Assembly (NCBI GenBank): GCA_037145635.1
Contig: JBBCXB010000001.1
Coordinates: 1-64,000, forward strand
DNA: 64,000 nucleotides
Origin: JAATFS01 sp037145635
Lineage (GTDB): Bacteria > Pseudomonadota > Gammaproteobacteria > Xanthomonadales > Xanthomonadaceae
Direction of reading: 5' to 3'
Below are positions 36,830 to 44,945 of the stretch, one piece after another; within the stretch, counting starts at the first letter, position 1, and every line of letters begins with the position of its first letter. The translations under genes and the position numbers were made by a program. A model generated the notes under the pieces. That model had not been told where the DNA came from. It worked only from the letters and a program-made list of their open reading frames with translations, and searched no databases.

Positions 36830-37929
36830 GCGGAAGGGGTCTCCAGGAGGCGGGGCGGCGGGGTCGGGCGCGGGCCGGTGGGGGCGCCGGCCAGGGCCTG
36901 CACATAGCCGAGCGAGCTTTCGCGCAGGACCAGCCGGGCCGGCGCGATGGTGCGGGTAGGGCCCTCGCCGCCGGCGCCGTCGCCGGCCAGCAGCAGGCCC
37001 ACCGCCTGGCGGCCGAGCGCACGCGGCGCGGTCGCCAGCGTGGTGAGCGCCGGTACCGTGGCGGCGGCCTCGGGGATGTCGTCGAATCCGGTGATGGCGA
37101 AATCCCGGCCCGGCACGATGTTGCGCGCGCGCAGGCCCATCATCAGGCCGAGCGCGACGCCGTCGTTGTAGGCGACCGCCGCGGTCGGCGCCGGATCGCG
37201 CGCGAACAGGGCGGCGGTCGCGGTCGCCGCCTGCAGGCGGGTGGGCGCGCATTCCACGATCCAGCGCGGCTCCGGCACGAGGCCGGCGGCGGCGAGCGCG
37301 GCGGCATAGCCTTCCAGGCGCTGGCGGCAGGAACTGGAATCGCGGTGGCCGCCGAAGAAGGCGATGCGGCGGTGTCCCTGCGCCAGCAGGTGCTCGGTGG
37401 CCAGGCGCGCGCCGGCGACGTTGTCGGCGCCGAGGTAGTTCCAGGTCGATCCCGGCACCTCGCGGTTGAACAGCAGCAGCGGCGTGTGCAGTCCCACCAC
37501 CGGCTGCAGGTCGGCCACGGTGGTGCCCTCGGCCGGGGTCAGGATCACCCCGGCGGGGATGTGCTCCATCAGCGAGCACAGCACCGCGCGCTGGCGCGCG
37601 ACCGACTCGCCGCTGCTGCCGAGCAGCAGCACGCGGCCGGCCTCGGCCAGCGCCTCGTCGACGCCGGCGGCGAACTCGGCGACGAACGGGTTGGACAGGT
37701 CGTTGATCACCAGCGCGACGCTGCTGGAGACCTTGCGGCGCAGGTTGGCGGCGCTGCGGTTGTAGACGTAGCCCTGGCGGATGCTCTCCTGCTGCACCCG
37801 CTCGCGGGTCTTCGCGCTCACCAGCGGGCTGCCGCTCAGCGCCAGCGACACCGTGGCGTTGGAGACGCCGCAGGCCTGGGCGAGGTCGGCGAGGGTGACA
37901 CGCTGCCGGGGCGCGGAGCGGACGGGCAT
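36826..37929 (-). CDS. LacI-family regulator of the mannoside locus
   Basis: A 367-residue LacI/GalR regulator. The N-terminal helix-turn-helix is RVTLADLAQACGVSNATVSLALSG with the hinge helix RRKVSSSVALVIND; the periplasmic-binding-like effector domain follows, with NDLSNPFVAEFAAGVDEAL and FDDIPEAAATVPALTT. The ATG at 37929 is chosen because homology starts there; in-frame starts at 37968 and 37992 would place the operator-like site 37934-37947 inside the reading frame. It leads an operon with GH92 and BSP, and diverges from a TonB receptor; a repressor relieved by a mannoside is the likely role. No ribosome-binding site is obvious because the operator fills that position. Confidence 0.88.
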   Translation of the reverse strand: MPVRSAPRQRVTLADLAQACGVSNATVSLALSGSPLVSAKTRERVQQESIRQGYVYNRSAANLRRKVSSSVALVINDLSNPFVAEFAAGVDEALAEAGRVLLLGSSGESVARQRAVLCSLMEHIPAGVILTPAEGTTVADLQPVVGLHTPLLLFNREVPGSTWNYLGADNVAGARLATEHLLAQGHRRIAFFGGHRDSSSCRQRLEGYAAALAAAGLVPEPRWIVECAPTRLQAATATAALFARDPAPTAAVAYNDGVALGLMMGLRARNIVPGRDFAITGFDDIPEAAATVPALTTLATAPRALGRQAVGLLLAGDGAGGEGPTRTIAPARLVLRESSLGYVQALAGAPTGPRPTPPPRLLETPSA

Positions 37930-37933
37930 GGGA

Positions 37934-37947
37934 TTGAATCGATTGAG
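37934..37947. promoter_or_regulatory. LacI-type operator, copy A
   Basis: TTGAATCGATTGAG, with the palindromic core AATCGATT at 37937-37944, lies five bases before the lacI-type ATG. A LacI protein bound here would block its own translation-start region and the downstream GH92-BSP genes. It matches copy B at 13 of 14 bases on the opposite strand. Confidence 0.7.
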
Positions 37948-38054
37948 TGAACCGCAGCGATCGTGCATGAGCGTGCCAGGCCCTGCAACCACGGGCGTGT
38001 GTGCGTCGCAGCAATACGCCGGAGTGTTGTTGCAGCGCGTTTTGACAGCCGAAA

Positions 38055-38068
38055 TTCAATCGATTCAA
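38055..38068. promoter_or_regulatory. LacI-type operator, copy B
   Basis: TTCAATCGATTCAA, core AATCGATT at 38058-38065. Its reverse complement differs from copy A at one base. The cores are 121 bp apart centre to centre, on the TonB-receptor side of the spacer. Confidence 0.7.
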
Positions 38069-38391
38069 ATCGCCGCACAGGGGACCGTGGCGCACAAAGA
38101 ACCGTGGGGAGCGATCCGATGCGCAGCGGCGGGAGGCCAGGCAGGAACCGGGCGGCGAGGGCGGCCCGGGCCGGAGCGCCGTCGCCGGCCGTCCCTGCAT
38201 CCGTGTTCGCGTCCTTGGACCACGCGTGCGGCCGCCCGCCGCGGCCCGCTACCGCAGTTGCGTCCGCCCGACCGGGCCGCGGGAGGCCGCGCTGACCCGG
38301 GCGGGCGTCCCGCCGCCTCCCACCGAATCACGACATCCGTCCACCCCCGCCGCGTCCACGGCGGGCGCCATCCGTACTGGAGAGAGACCAG

Positions 38392-41166
38392 ATGAAGCCC
38401 CGGTTGTTGTCGTTGCTGATCACCTCCGCCCTGTGCCCGCCGCTGGCCGCGCAGGCCCAGTCCACCCCGGCCGCGGCCGGCCCGCCGCCGGCGCCGGCGC
38501 CCGCCGCCGCCGCGCCGGCGCGGCAGCTGGACACGGTGCGCGTCACCGGTTCGTTGATCCCGCGCGCGCAGGTGGAGGGGCCTTCGCCGATCACCTCGGT
38601 CACCGCCGAGGACATGGAGAAGCAGGGCTTCACCAACGTGTTCGACGCGCTGCGCTCGCTGCCGCAGTCCAACGGCGCGGTGCAGGACTCGCAGGGCACC
38701 GGCAACTACACGCCGGGCGCCAAGACCATCAGCCTGTTCGGCCTGGACCCCAGCTACACCCTGACCCTGCTCAACGGCCGGCCGATGAGCAGCTATCCGC
38801 TCGCCTACAACGGCAACACCAGCATCGTCGACATCGCCAACATCCCGATGGGCATGGTCGAGCGCGTCGACGTGCTGACCGGCGGGCAGTCGTCGGTGTA
38901 CGGCTCGGCGGCGATCGCCGGCGTGGTCAACATCGTGCTCAAGGACCACGTCGAGGGCACCCACTTCAGGTACCGCGTCGGCGGCTACAGCGACGGCGGC
39001 GGCAGCAACCAGCGCTTCCAGTTCAGCAGCGGCACGCGGCTGGGCGACCTGGACCTGAGCTACGGGCTGCAGTACGAGAAGCAGAAGCCGATCTACGGCT
39101 TCGACCGCGACTTCCTGGACAGCGCCACCGACAGCCCGTCCAGCGATCCGGTCGATCCGGCGCGCACCTTCCTCAAGCAGGACCTGACCGCAGGGGCGAC
39201 CCGCTACCTCGATCCGGGCGCGGCGACCTGCGCGCCGCTGTCGCACCTGTTCGGCGGCAGCAACGCCTATGCCCACCGCGACCTGGCGACCGGCGGCTAC
39301 TACTGCGGAAGCTACGACAACGTCGGCTACGCCTCGCTGCTCAACGAGGCGGAGAACGTCAACGGCGCGGTCTTCGCGCGCTACCACCTCGGCCCGGAGA
39401 CCGAGGTCTACGCCGATGTCCTGCTCAGCTACAGCAAGCCGGTCTACACCGGCGGGCTGCCGTCGTGGAACCAGAGCTTCTACAACCAGGGCAACGGCCG
39501 CTACGAGCTGTGGCAACGCATCTTCGCGCCGGAGGAAGTGGGCCTCCACGCCAAGGACCAGCGCGTGTTCACGCGCTCCTACAACCTCGCCACCGGCGTG
39601 CGCGGTCCCCTCGGCGACAGCGGCTTCGACTACGATGTGTCCCTGAGCCGCTCCGGCAGCAGCGCGATCCGCAAGGCCACCGACTTCCTCGCCGCCGACG
39701 GCGTGGACGCGTACTACCTCGGCCCGCAGCTGGGCGAGATCGGCGGCTACCCGGTCTACGCGCCCACGCAGGACCTGCTGTACCAGCCGATCAGCGCCGA
39801 CCAGTACGCCCGCTGGAGCGCGACCAACCGGTCCAGGTCCACCGCCTGGAACCAGAGCGCGACCGCGTTGCTGACCCGTACCTCGCTGTTCGAGCTGCCA
39901 GCCGGGTCGGTGGGCTTCGCCGGCATCGTGCAGGCCACGCGCGAGAACTTCAGCAACCGCTCCTCGGCGCCGGGGTCGGAGAACCTGTTCCGCGGCAACG
40001 GCGGCGCCACGGTGGCGCAGGGCGAGCGCGACCTCTATGCGCTCGGCGTGGAGTTCCAGCTGCCGCTCACGCGCCTGTTCAACCTCAACCTGTCCGGCCG
40101 CTACGACCGGTACGCGCTGCAGGGCGGGGGCGGCAACGGCAAGCTCACCTGGAAGAGCGGGCTGGAGTTCCGGCCGCTGGACAACCTGCTGCTGCGCGGC
40201 AGCTATGCCACCGCCTTCCGCTCGCCGGACATGTTCTACCTGTACTCGTCCGAGTCCAGCGGCTTCAGCAGCGCCACCGACTTCTACCGCTGCCGTGCGG
40301 CCGGCTACGGCGCGTCCAACTACGACGACTGCCCGCAGGCCGACGGCTCGATCCGGCGCTTCGCCACCGGCAACCGCGACCTGCGCGACATCACCGCCCG
40401 GACCTTCACCTACGGGGTGGTGTGGTCGACGCTGGAGAACGCGCTGACCCTGTCGCTGGACTTCAACTCGATCGAGATCGAGAACGAGGTGGAACTGCTG
40501 GGCACCAGCGACATCCTCGAGCTGGAGGCCAACTGCCGGCTGGGCGTGTCCGACAACGGCCGGACCGCGTTCGACATCGATTCGCCGACCTGCCGGGACG
40601 CGCTGGCGCAGGTCACCCGGCGCCCCGCCGGCGATCCGGTCGATCCCGACGGCATCCAGGAGGTGCTCAGCCACCCGGTCAACCTGTCGCGGCAGCGCCA
40701 GAGCGGCGTGCAGGGCGCTGCGCAGTACCGCTGGGACGCCGGCCGCGCCGGCCGCTTCGCGGTCGATGTCGGCCACTACCGCGCGCTCAAGCACACCCGC
40801 CAGTTCCAGGAGGGCGATCCGGTCGAGGACCTGCTGTGCTGCAACAACTCCAACGAGCTGTACAACCGCACCACCGCCACGGTCACCTGGAACCGCGGCC
40901 CGGTCGGCGCCACCGTCTACGGCCTCCGCAACGCGCCGACCTGGAACCAGGCCGGGATCCGGCGCGACATCGGCCCGTGGACCACGTTCAACGGCAGCGT
41001 CAGCTACCGCTTCGGCGACCTGTGGGGGCTGATGTTCTCGGTCAACAACCTCGCCAACCGGCGTCCGCCGCGGGACGCGACCAACGGCGGCTGGCCGTAC
41101 TACGACGCAGGCGTCTACAACGCCTACGGGCGCTCGATGCAGCTGGAGCTGTCGGTAGACCTGTAG
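38392..41166 (+). CDS. TonB-dependent receptor, probable oligosaccharide uptake
   Basis: A 924-residue outer-membrane receptor. After the signal peptide (ending AAQAQS) and a Pro/Ala-rich linker, the TonB box LDTVRVTGSLIPR, plug motifs SPITSVTAEDMEKQGFTNVFDAL and VERVDVLTGGQSSVYGSAAIAGVVNIV, and a barrel ending in LELSVDL are present. It has the class features of xanthomonad carbohydrate-uptake receptors, and cysteine pairs occur in extracellular loops (e.g. CAPLS and GGYYCGSYD). The divergent position from LacI/GH92 and the operator pair between them make it the importer of mannose-containing glycans in this locus. Confidence 0.9.
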   Translation: MKPRLLSLLITSALCPPLAAQAQSTPAAAGPPPAPAPAAAAPARQLDTVRVTGSLIPRAQVEGPSPITSVTAEDMEKQGFTNVFDALRSLPQSNGAVQDSQGTGNYTPGAKTISLFGLDPSYTLTLLNGRPMSSYPLAYNGNTSIVDIANIPMGMVERVDVLTGGQSSVYGSAAIAGVVNIVLKDHVEGTHFRYRVGGYSDGGGSNQRFQFSSGTRLGDLDLSYGLQYEKQKPIYGFDRDFLDSATDSPSSDPVDPARTFLKQDLTAGATRYLDPGAATCAPLSHLFGGSNAYAHRDLATGGYYCGSYDNVGYASLLNEAENVNGAVFARYHLGPETEVYADVLLSYSKPVYTGGLPSWNQSFYNQGNGRYELWQRIFAPEEVGLHAKDQRVFTRSYNLATGVRGPLGDSGFDYDVSLSRSGSSAIRKATDFLAADGVDAYYLGPQLGEIGGYPVYAPTQDLLYQPISADQYARWSATNRSRSTAWNQSATALLTRTSLFELPAGSVGFAGIVQATRENFSNRSSAPGSENLFRGNGGATVAQGERDLYALGVEFQLPLTRLFNLNLSGRYDRYALQGGGGNGKLTWKSGLEFRPLDNLLLRGSYATAFRSPDMFYLYSSESSGFSSATDFYRCRAAGYGASNYDDCPQADGSIRRFATGNRDLRDITARTFTYGVVWSTLENALTLSLDFNSIEIENEVELLGTSDILELEANCRLGVSDNGRTAFDIDSPTCRDALAQVTRRPAGDPVDPDGIQEVLSHPVNLSRQRQSGVQGAAQYRWDAGRAGRFAVDVGHYRALKHTRQFQEGDPVEDLLCCNNSNELYNRTTATVTWNRGPVGATVYGLRNAPTWNQAGIRRDIGPWTTFNGSVSYRFGDLWGLMFSVNNLANRRPPRDATNGGWPYYDAGVYNAYGRSMQLELSVDL

Positions 41167-41215
41167 CCGGGCCGGCCGCGCCGCGATCGGCATCGGCCCG
41201 GTCGCGGCGGGCTGC

Positions 41216-41221
41216 TAGAAT
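41216..41221 (+). promoter_or_regulatory. -10 box for the zinc-finger gene
   Basis: TAGAAT lies 35 bases before the ATG at 41257. It is the same hexamer as for rsgA and lpxL, here with a normal leader. Confidence 0.4.
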
Positions 41222-41256
41222 CCACCGCTGCCCCCTCCTTTCCGACCCGTGCCGCC

Positions 41257-41454
41257 ATGAGCCAGACCGCCACCGCGCCCGCCAACGCCGAAAAGCGCTA
41301 CACCGTGCACCGCGGCGACCTGCCGCTGAGCTGCCCGACCCCGGAGATGGCGCTGTGGAACTCGCACCCGCGGGTCTACCTGCCGATCGAGGACGAGCCC
41401 GCCCAGGAAGCGAAGTGCCCGTACTGCGGCGCGCTGTTCGTGCTGGCGGACTGA
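41257..41454 (+). CDS. CHCC zinc-finger domain protein
   Basis: A 65-residue protein of the zf-CHCC family (related to NDUFS6). The likely ligands are the Cys of LSCPTPEMALWNSHP, its His, and the pair in CPYCGALFVLAD at the C-terminus. The gene is close to the following glycosyltransferase (10-base gap) and may be co-transcribed with it. The family is found beside branched-chain aminotransferase or LPS genes in many proteobacteria; no bacterial function is established, though a zinc-dependent protein-interaction role is likely. Confidence 0.85.
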   Translation: MSQTATAPANAEKRYTVHRGDLPLSCPTPEMALWNSHPRVYLPIEDEPAQEAKCPYCGALFVLAD

Positions 41455-41464
41455 TCCCGGCCGC

Positions 41465-42580
41465 ATGCACCGCCTGACCGTGGTGCAGCTGCTGCCGGCG
41501 CTGGAGTCCGGCGGCGTGGAGCGCTCGACCCTGGAGATCGCCGCGGCGCTGGTGCGCGCCGGGCATCGCGCGGTGGTCGTGTCGGCCGGCGGCCGCCTAT
41601 TGCCGGCGCTGCAGGCCACCGGCGCCGAGCATGTCGTGCTCGACATCGGGCGCAAGTCGCTGTTCACCCTGCGCCACGTGGTGGCGCTGCGGCGGCTGTT
41701 CGCCGCGCTCGACGCGGACATCGTGCACGCGCGTTCGCGGCTGCCCGCCTGGCTGGGCTGGTATGCGCTGCGCGGCATGCCGGCGGCCACGCGCCCGCGC
41801 TTCGTCACCACGGTCCACGGGCTCAACTCGCCCAGCCGCTACAGCGCGGTGATGACCCGGGGCGAGCGCGTGATCTGCGTCTCGCAGACGGTGCGCGACT
41901 ACGTGCTGCGGCACTACCCGGCCACCGAGAGTGCGCGCCTGCGCACGATCCCGCGCGGCATCGATGTGGCGCAGTTCCCGCGCCGCCCGCGCCCGGACCC
42001 GGCCGCCCGCGCCTGGGCGGCGGCCCAGCTGCCGGGCCTGGCCGCCGACGCGCCGCTGCTGCTGCTGCCCGGGCGCGGCACCCGCCTCAAGGGCCATGCC
42101 GACGGGCTGCGGCTGCTGGCGGCGCTGCGCCGCGACGGCACCCCGGCCCGCCTGTGGCTGCCCGGGGCCCGCGAGCCGGGGCGCGAGGCCTACCTGCAGG
42201 AGCTGGCAGCCGAGGCCGCGGCGCTGGGCGTGGGCGAGGCGGTGGCGTTCACCGCGCCGACCGACCGCATCGCCGACGCCTACGCCGCCAGCGACCTAGT
42301 GCTGCAGCTGTCGCGCAAGCCCGAGGCGTTCGGGCGTACCGTGGTCGAGGCGCTGGCCAGCGGCCGCCCGGTGCTGGGCTGGGCGCACGGCGGAGCCGGT
42401 GAGCTGCTGCGGCAGCTGCAGCCGTCCGGCGCGGTCGCGCCGTTCGACGAGGCCGCGCTGCAGCGCCAGGCGGCGGACCTGCTGCGGCACCCGCCCACGC
42501 TGCCCCCGCGCATCCCGTACACGCTGCAGGCCATGCAGTCCGCCACCCTGAAGGTCTATGACGAACTCCGCCGCGCTTGA
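41465..42580 (+). CDS. Glycosyltransferase family 4 protein
   Basis: A 371-residue GT-B glycosyltransferase. The N-terminal LLPALESGGVERSTLEIAAAL (with the GGVER motif) is the acceptor side; the donor side has RTIPRGIDVAQF, LLLLPGRGTRLKGHADGL and SRKPEAFGRTVVEALASGRPVLG with the EAFG-x6-E (EX7E) nucleotide-sugar motif. It is preceded by the zinc-finger gene and overlaps the O-antigen ligase-like gene by 23 bases. A role in LPS core or O-chain assembly is inferred from those neighbours. Confidence 0.9.
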   Translation: MHRLTVVQLLPALESGGVERSTLEIAAALVRAGHRAVVVSAGGRLLPALQATGAEHVVLDIGRKSLFTLRHVVALRRLFAALDADIVHARSRLPAWLGWYALRGMPAATRPRFVTTVHGLNSPSRYSAVMTRGERVICVSQTVRDYVLRHYPATESARLRTIPRGIDVAQFPRRPRPDPAARAWAAAQLPGLAADAPLLLLPGRGTRLKGHADGLRLLAALRRDGTPARLWLPGAREPGREAYLQELAAEAAALGVGEAVAFTAPTDRIADAYAASDLVLQLSRKPEAFGRTVVEALASGRPVLGWAHGGAGELLRQLQPSGAVAPFDEAALQRQAADLLRHPPTLPPRIPYTLQAMQSATLKVYDELRRA

Positions 42581-43886
42581 CCCGGTGCCCCGCGCCGCCA
42601 CCCCGCTGACGCCCGACGCCGGGCGCTGGACCCCGATCTGGGTGATCGTCTTCGTGGCGCTGTGGCCCACGCCCGGCCTGGCCGAGACCGTGCTGTCGCT
42701 GGGCGCGCTGTTCGCCGGCTACCGGCTGATCCATTCGCGCTTCCGCGGCGGTACCCGGCTGCTGAGCGGCCCGGCCTGGGCGCTGACCAGCGTGCTGTTC
42801 CTGGCGTACTGGCTGCCGCAGATGTTCTCCGCGTTCGACGCGGTGGACGTGCCGCTGGCGCTGCGCAAGTCCGCCACCGACCTGCGCTACCTGCCCTTCA
42901 TGTGGCTGTGCGCGATCGCCGTGGCCAACCCCGCGCGCCGGCGCAAGACCTTCAACGGACTGGCGATCATCGCCGGGCTGTGGACGCTGGACGCGCTGGC
43001 GCAGGTCGCGCTCGGGGCCAGCCCGCTGTTCCTGGGCCTGGACCAGCTCAAGCTGCTGATCAGCGACCACGGCCTGTGCACCCCGCAGGAGGTCGAAGGC
43101 GTGGACCGCCTCAGCGGCGTGCTGGGGCCGTGCAACCTCAAGTTCGGCCAGACCCTGGCCAGCCTGTCGCCGTTCCTGCTGTTCTGGGTCGGCCGGCGCG
43201 GGGCGCTGGCGTGGCTGCTGGCCGCGGCCGCGGTGGGCGTGGTGATCGTGCTGGCCGGTTCGCGGGCCTCGTGGATCACCTACGGGCTGATCGTGCTGCT
43301 GTCCGGCTGGCGCCTGCTCGGGGGCCGCCGCATGCTGGCGGTGCTGGCGCTGGGCGTGGTCTGTGCGGGGGCGCTGGTGTACGTCTCGCCGCAGGCGCGC
43401 GAACGCGTCGACCGCACCGCGCTGGCGTTCGGCCAGGGCGGGCAGGGCGTCAACGCGGCGCTGTCCGGGCGCAGCCAGATCTGGGGCGCGGCGTTGTGCA
43501 TGATCCGCGAGCACCCGGTCAACGGCGTCGGCGCGCGCGGCTTCCGCGAAGCCTACCCGGCCTGCGACCCCACCCCCGACCAGGCCCCGGCCTGGGGCGA
43601 CGGCCCGGCCTTCCATGCCCACCAGATCGTGCTGGAGATCCTCGCCGAGACCGGCTTCCTGGGGCTGCTGCTGTGGCTGGCCGGGGCCGCGCAGGCGTGG
43701 CGGGCCTGGCGCTATTCCTCGCCGGCCGCGCGCGAGCAGGCGCGGCCGGCGATGGTGGCGCTGGCGGTGACGGTGTTCCCGTTCAACACCCACCTGGCGT
43801 TCTATTCCAGCTTCTGGGGCGGCCTGACGCTGATGCTGGCAGCGCTGTATGCCGGGGCGTTGCTCAATGCCGGGAATGGGGAATAG
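42558..43886 (+). CDS. O-antigen ligase family membrane protein
   Basis: A 442-residue polytopic membrane protein of the Wzy_C (O-antigen ligase/polymerase, WaaL-like) family, with about 11 helices. The region from NAALSGRSQIWGAALCMIREHPVNGVGARGF to the HAHQIVLEILAETGFLGLLLWL motif holds the family's periplasmic-loop Arg and His. It overlaps the preceding glycosyltransferase gene by 23 bases, so translation is coupled. The last codons (AGNGE and TAG stop) are made of a GGGAAT repeat at 43872-43898. Confidence 0.88.
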   Translation: MTNSAALDPVPRAATPLTPDAGRWTPIWVIVFVALWPTPGLAETVLSLGALFAGYRLIHSRFRGGTRLLSGPAWALTSVLFLAYWLPQMFSAFDAVDVPLALRKSATDLRYLPFMWLCAIAVANPARRRKTFNGLAIIAGLWTLDALAQVALGASPLFLGLDQLKLLISDHGLCTPQEVEGVDRLSGVLGPCNLKFGQTLASLSPFLLFWVGRRGALAWLLAAAAVGVVIVLAGSRASWITYGLIVLLSGWRLLGGRRMLAVLALGVVCAGALVYVSPQARERVDRTALAFGQGGQGVNAALSGRSQIWGAALCMIREHPVNGVGARGFREAYPACDPTPDQAPAWGDGPAFHAHQIVLEILAETGFLGLLLWLAGAAQAWRAWRYSSPAAREQARPAMVALAVTVFPFNTHLAFYSSFWGGLTLMLAALYAGALLNAGNGE

Positions 43887-43898
43887 GGAATCGGGAAG
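43872..43898. repeat. GGGAAT repeat in the O-antigen ligase 3' end
   Basis: Four units of GGGAAT/GGGGAAT spaced 6-7 bases run from the last codons of the gene into the convergent gap before the lpxL-like gene. The stop codon TAG (43884-43886) is inside it. Confidence 0.75.
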
Positions 43899-43946
43899 CG
43901 GAGCGGCGGGAGCGGGCGGCGGCAGGACTGGCGGCGCCCTTTGCGG

Positions 43947-44867
43947 TCAGTCGTAGAAGTGGCTGCGGCCGCCGGGCTGGCGCTTGAAGCGGCGGTGGAT
44001 CCACAGGTACTGGTCCGGGGCCTCGCGCACCATCGCCTCGATCGCGGCGTTGACCTGGGCGGTGTCGGCGACCACGTCGTCGGACGGGATCGACGCCAGC
44101 GGCGGGGCGATCTTCAGGACGTAGCGCCCGCCCTCGCGGCGGTGGAAGTACGGCACCACCGCGCAGCCGGTCAGGCGCGCCAGCTGGTGGGTGGCGGTGA
44201 TGGTGGAGGCCGGGTGCCCGAAGAACGGCACGAACACGGTGTCCTTGCCGCGCATGTCCTGGTCCGGCGCGTACCACAGCAGGCCGCCGCGCTTGAGGTG
44301 CTTGATGGTGGCGCGCAGGTCCTCGTTGGCGAACATGTGGGTGGCATAGCGCAGGCGCCCGCGCTTGACCGCCCATTCGTAGACCGGGTTGCGGTGGCGG
44401 CGGTACATGCCGGCCAGCGGCACGTGGTCGCACATCAGCCGGCCGCACATCTCCAGGGTCATGAAGTGCCCAGACACCAGCAGCACGCCGCGCTTCTCGG
44501 CCTGCAGCCGGTGCAGGTGTTCCAGGCCCTCGACCTCGACCTGCGGCCGGATCGCGTCGATGCTGCCCCACCAGGCGCGCGCGAACTCGAACAGGCCCAC
44601 GCCCAGCGCGTCGAAGCTGTCGCGCAGCAGCCGCGCGCGCCAGGCCTCGCTCTGCTCCGGAAAGCACAGCCGCAGGTTGACCTCGGCCGCGCGCCGGCGC
44701 GTGCCGGCGGTGCGCAGCGCGATCCAGCCGACCCCGCGGCCCAGCGCGCGCTGCAGCGTCCACGGCAGCCGCGCGACGATCACCATCACGCCCAGCGCCA
44801 GGAACATCGGCCAGTGGGCGGGCTTGAGCAGGGACGGGCGGACGGCGACATCGGCGGCTTCTGACAT
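43947..44867 (-). CDS. lpxL: Lipid A biosynthesis lauroyl acyltransferase (LpxL-type)
   Basis: A 306-residue membrane-bound acyltransferase of the LpxL/HtrB family, which adds secondary acyl chains to Kdo2-lipid A. TM at about 20-38. The catalytic H-x4-E is H134 to E139 in VSGHFMTLEM, then MYRRHRNPVYEWAVKRGRLRY and DQDMRGKDTVFVPFFGHPA. Of the paralogues LpxL, LpxM and LpxP it is closest to the LpxL pattern. A TAGAAT box ends six bases before the ATG at 44867, suggesting a leaderless transcript, and waaA diverges 78 bases away. Confidence 0.88.
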   Translation of the reverse strand: MSEAADVAVRPSLLKPAHWPMFLALGVMVIVARLPWTLQRALGRGVGWIALRTAGTRRRAAEVNLRLCFPEQSEAWRARLLRDSFDALGVGLFEFARAWWGSIDAIRPQVEVEGLEHLHRLQAEKRGVLLVSGHFMTLEMCGRLMCDHVPLAGMYRRHRNPVYEWAVKRGRLRYATHMFANEDLRATIKHLKRGGLLWYAPDQDMRGKDTVFVPFFGHPASTITATHQLARLTGCAVVPYFHRREGGRYVLKIAPPLASIPSDDVVADTAQVNAAIEAMVREAPDQYLWIHRRFKRQPGGRSHFYD

Positions 44868-44873
44868 GCGCCA

Positions 44874-44879
44874 ATTCTA
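44874..44879 (-). promoter_or_regulatory. -10 box of a probably leaderless lpxL transcript
   Basis: TAGAAT on the minus strand is followed by six bases (TGGCGC) and the ATG, the same geometry as at rsgA. Confidence 0.5.
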
Positions 44880-44933
44880 AGGGATGCGGCGGTCCGGCGC
44901 GGCGGGCCGCATGCGTGGGGGCGGACGCTCCCG

Positions 44934-44939
44934 TATCCT
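44934..44939 (+). promoter_or_regulatory. -10 box of a probably leaderless waaA transcript
   Basis: TATCCT lies six bases before the waaA ATG at 44946. It keeps the TAnnnT pattern and the same six-base distance seen at rsgA and lpxL. Confidence 0.4.
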
Positions 44940-44945
44940 TCGCGG

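Larger units (their letters stand above)
37930..38391. other. LacI / TonB-receptor intergenic region
   Basis: This 462-base divergent spacer has no supportable gene. It contains the operator-like sites at 37934-37947 and 38055-38068. The half nearer the receptor (38110-38390) is GC-rich with no motif that I can assign. The receptor start has GAGAGACC as a weak ribosome-binding site. Confidence 0.6.

Noticed and set aside
33476..38200. A 1574-residue open frame covering GH92 and upstream DNA
   Set aside because: The part beyond 36829 is antisense-like Arg/Gly/Pro-rich text overlapping the LacI gene. The GTG at 36829, overlapping the LacI stop, gives a signal peptide and a normal protein.
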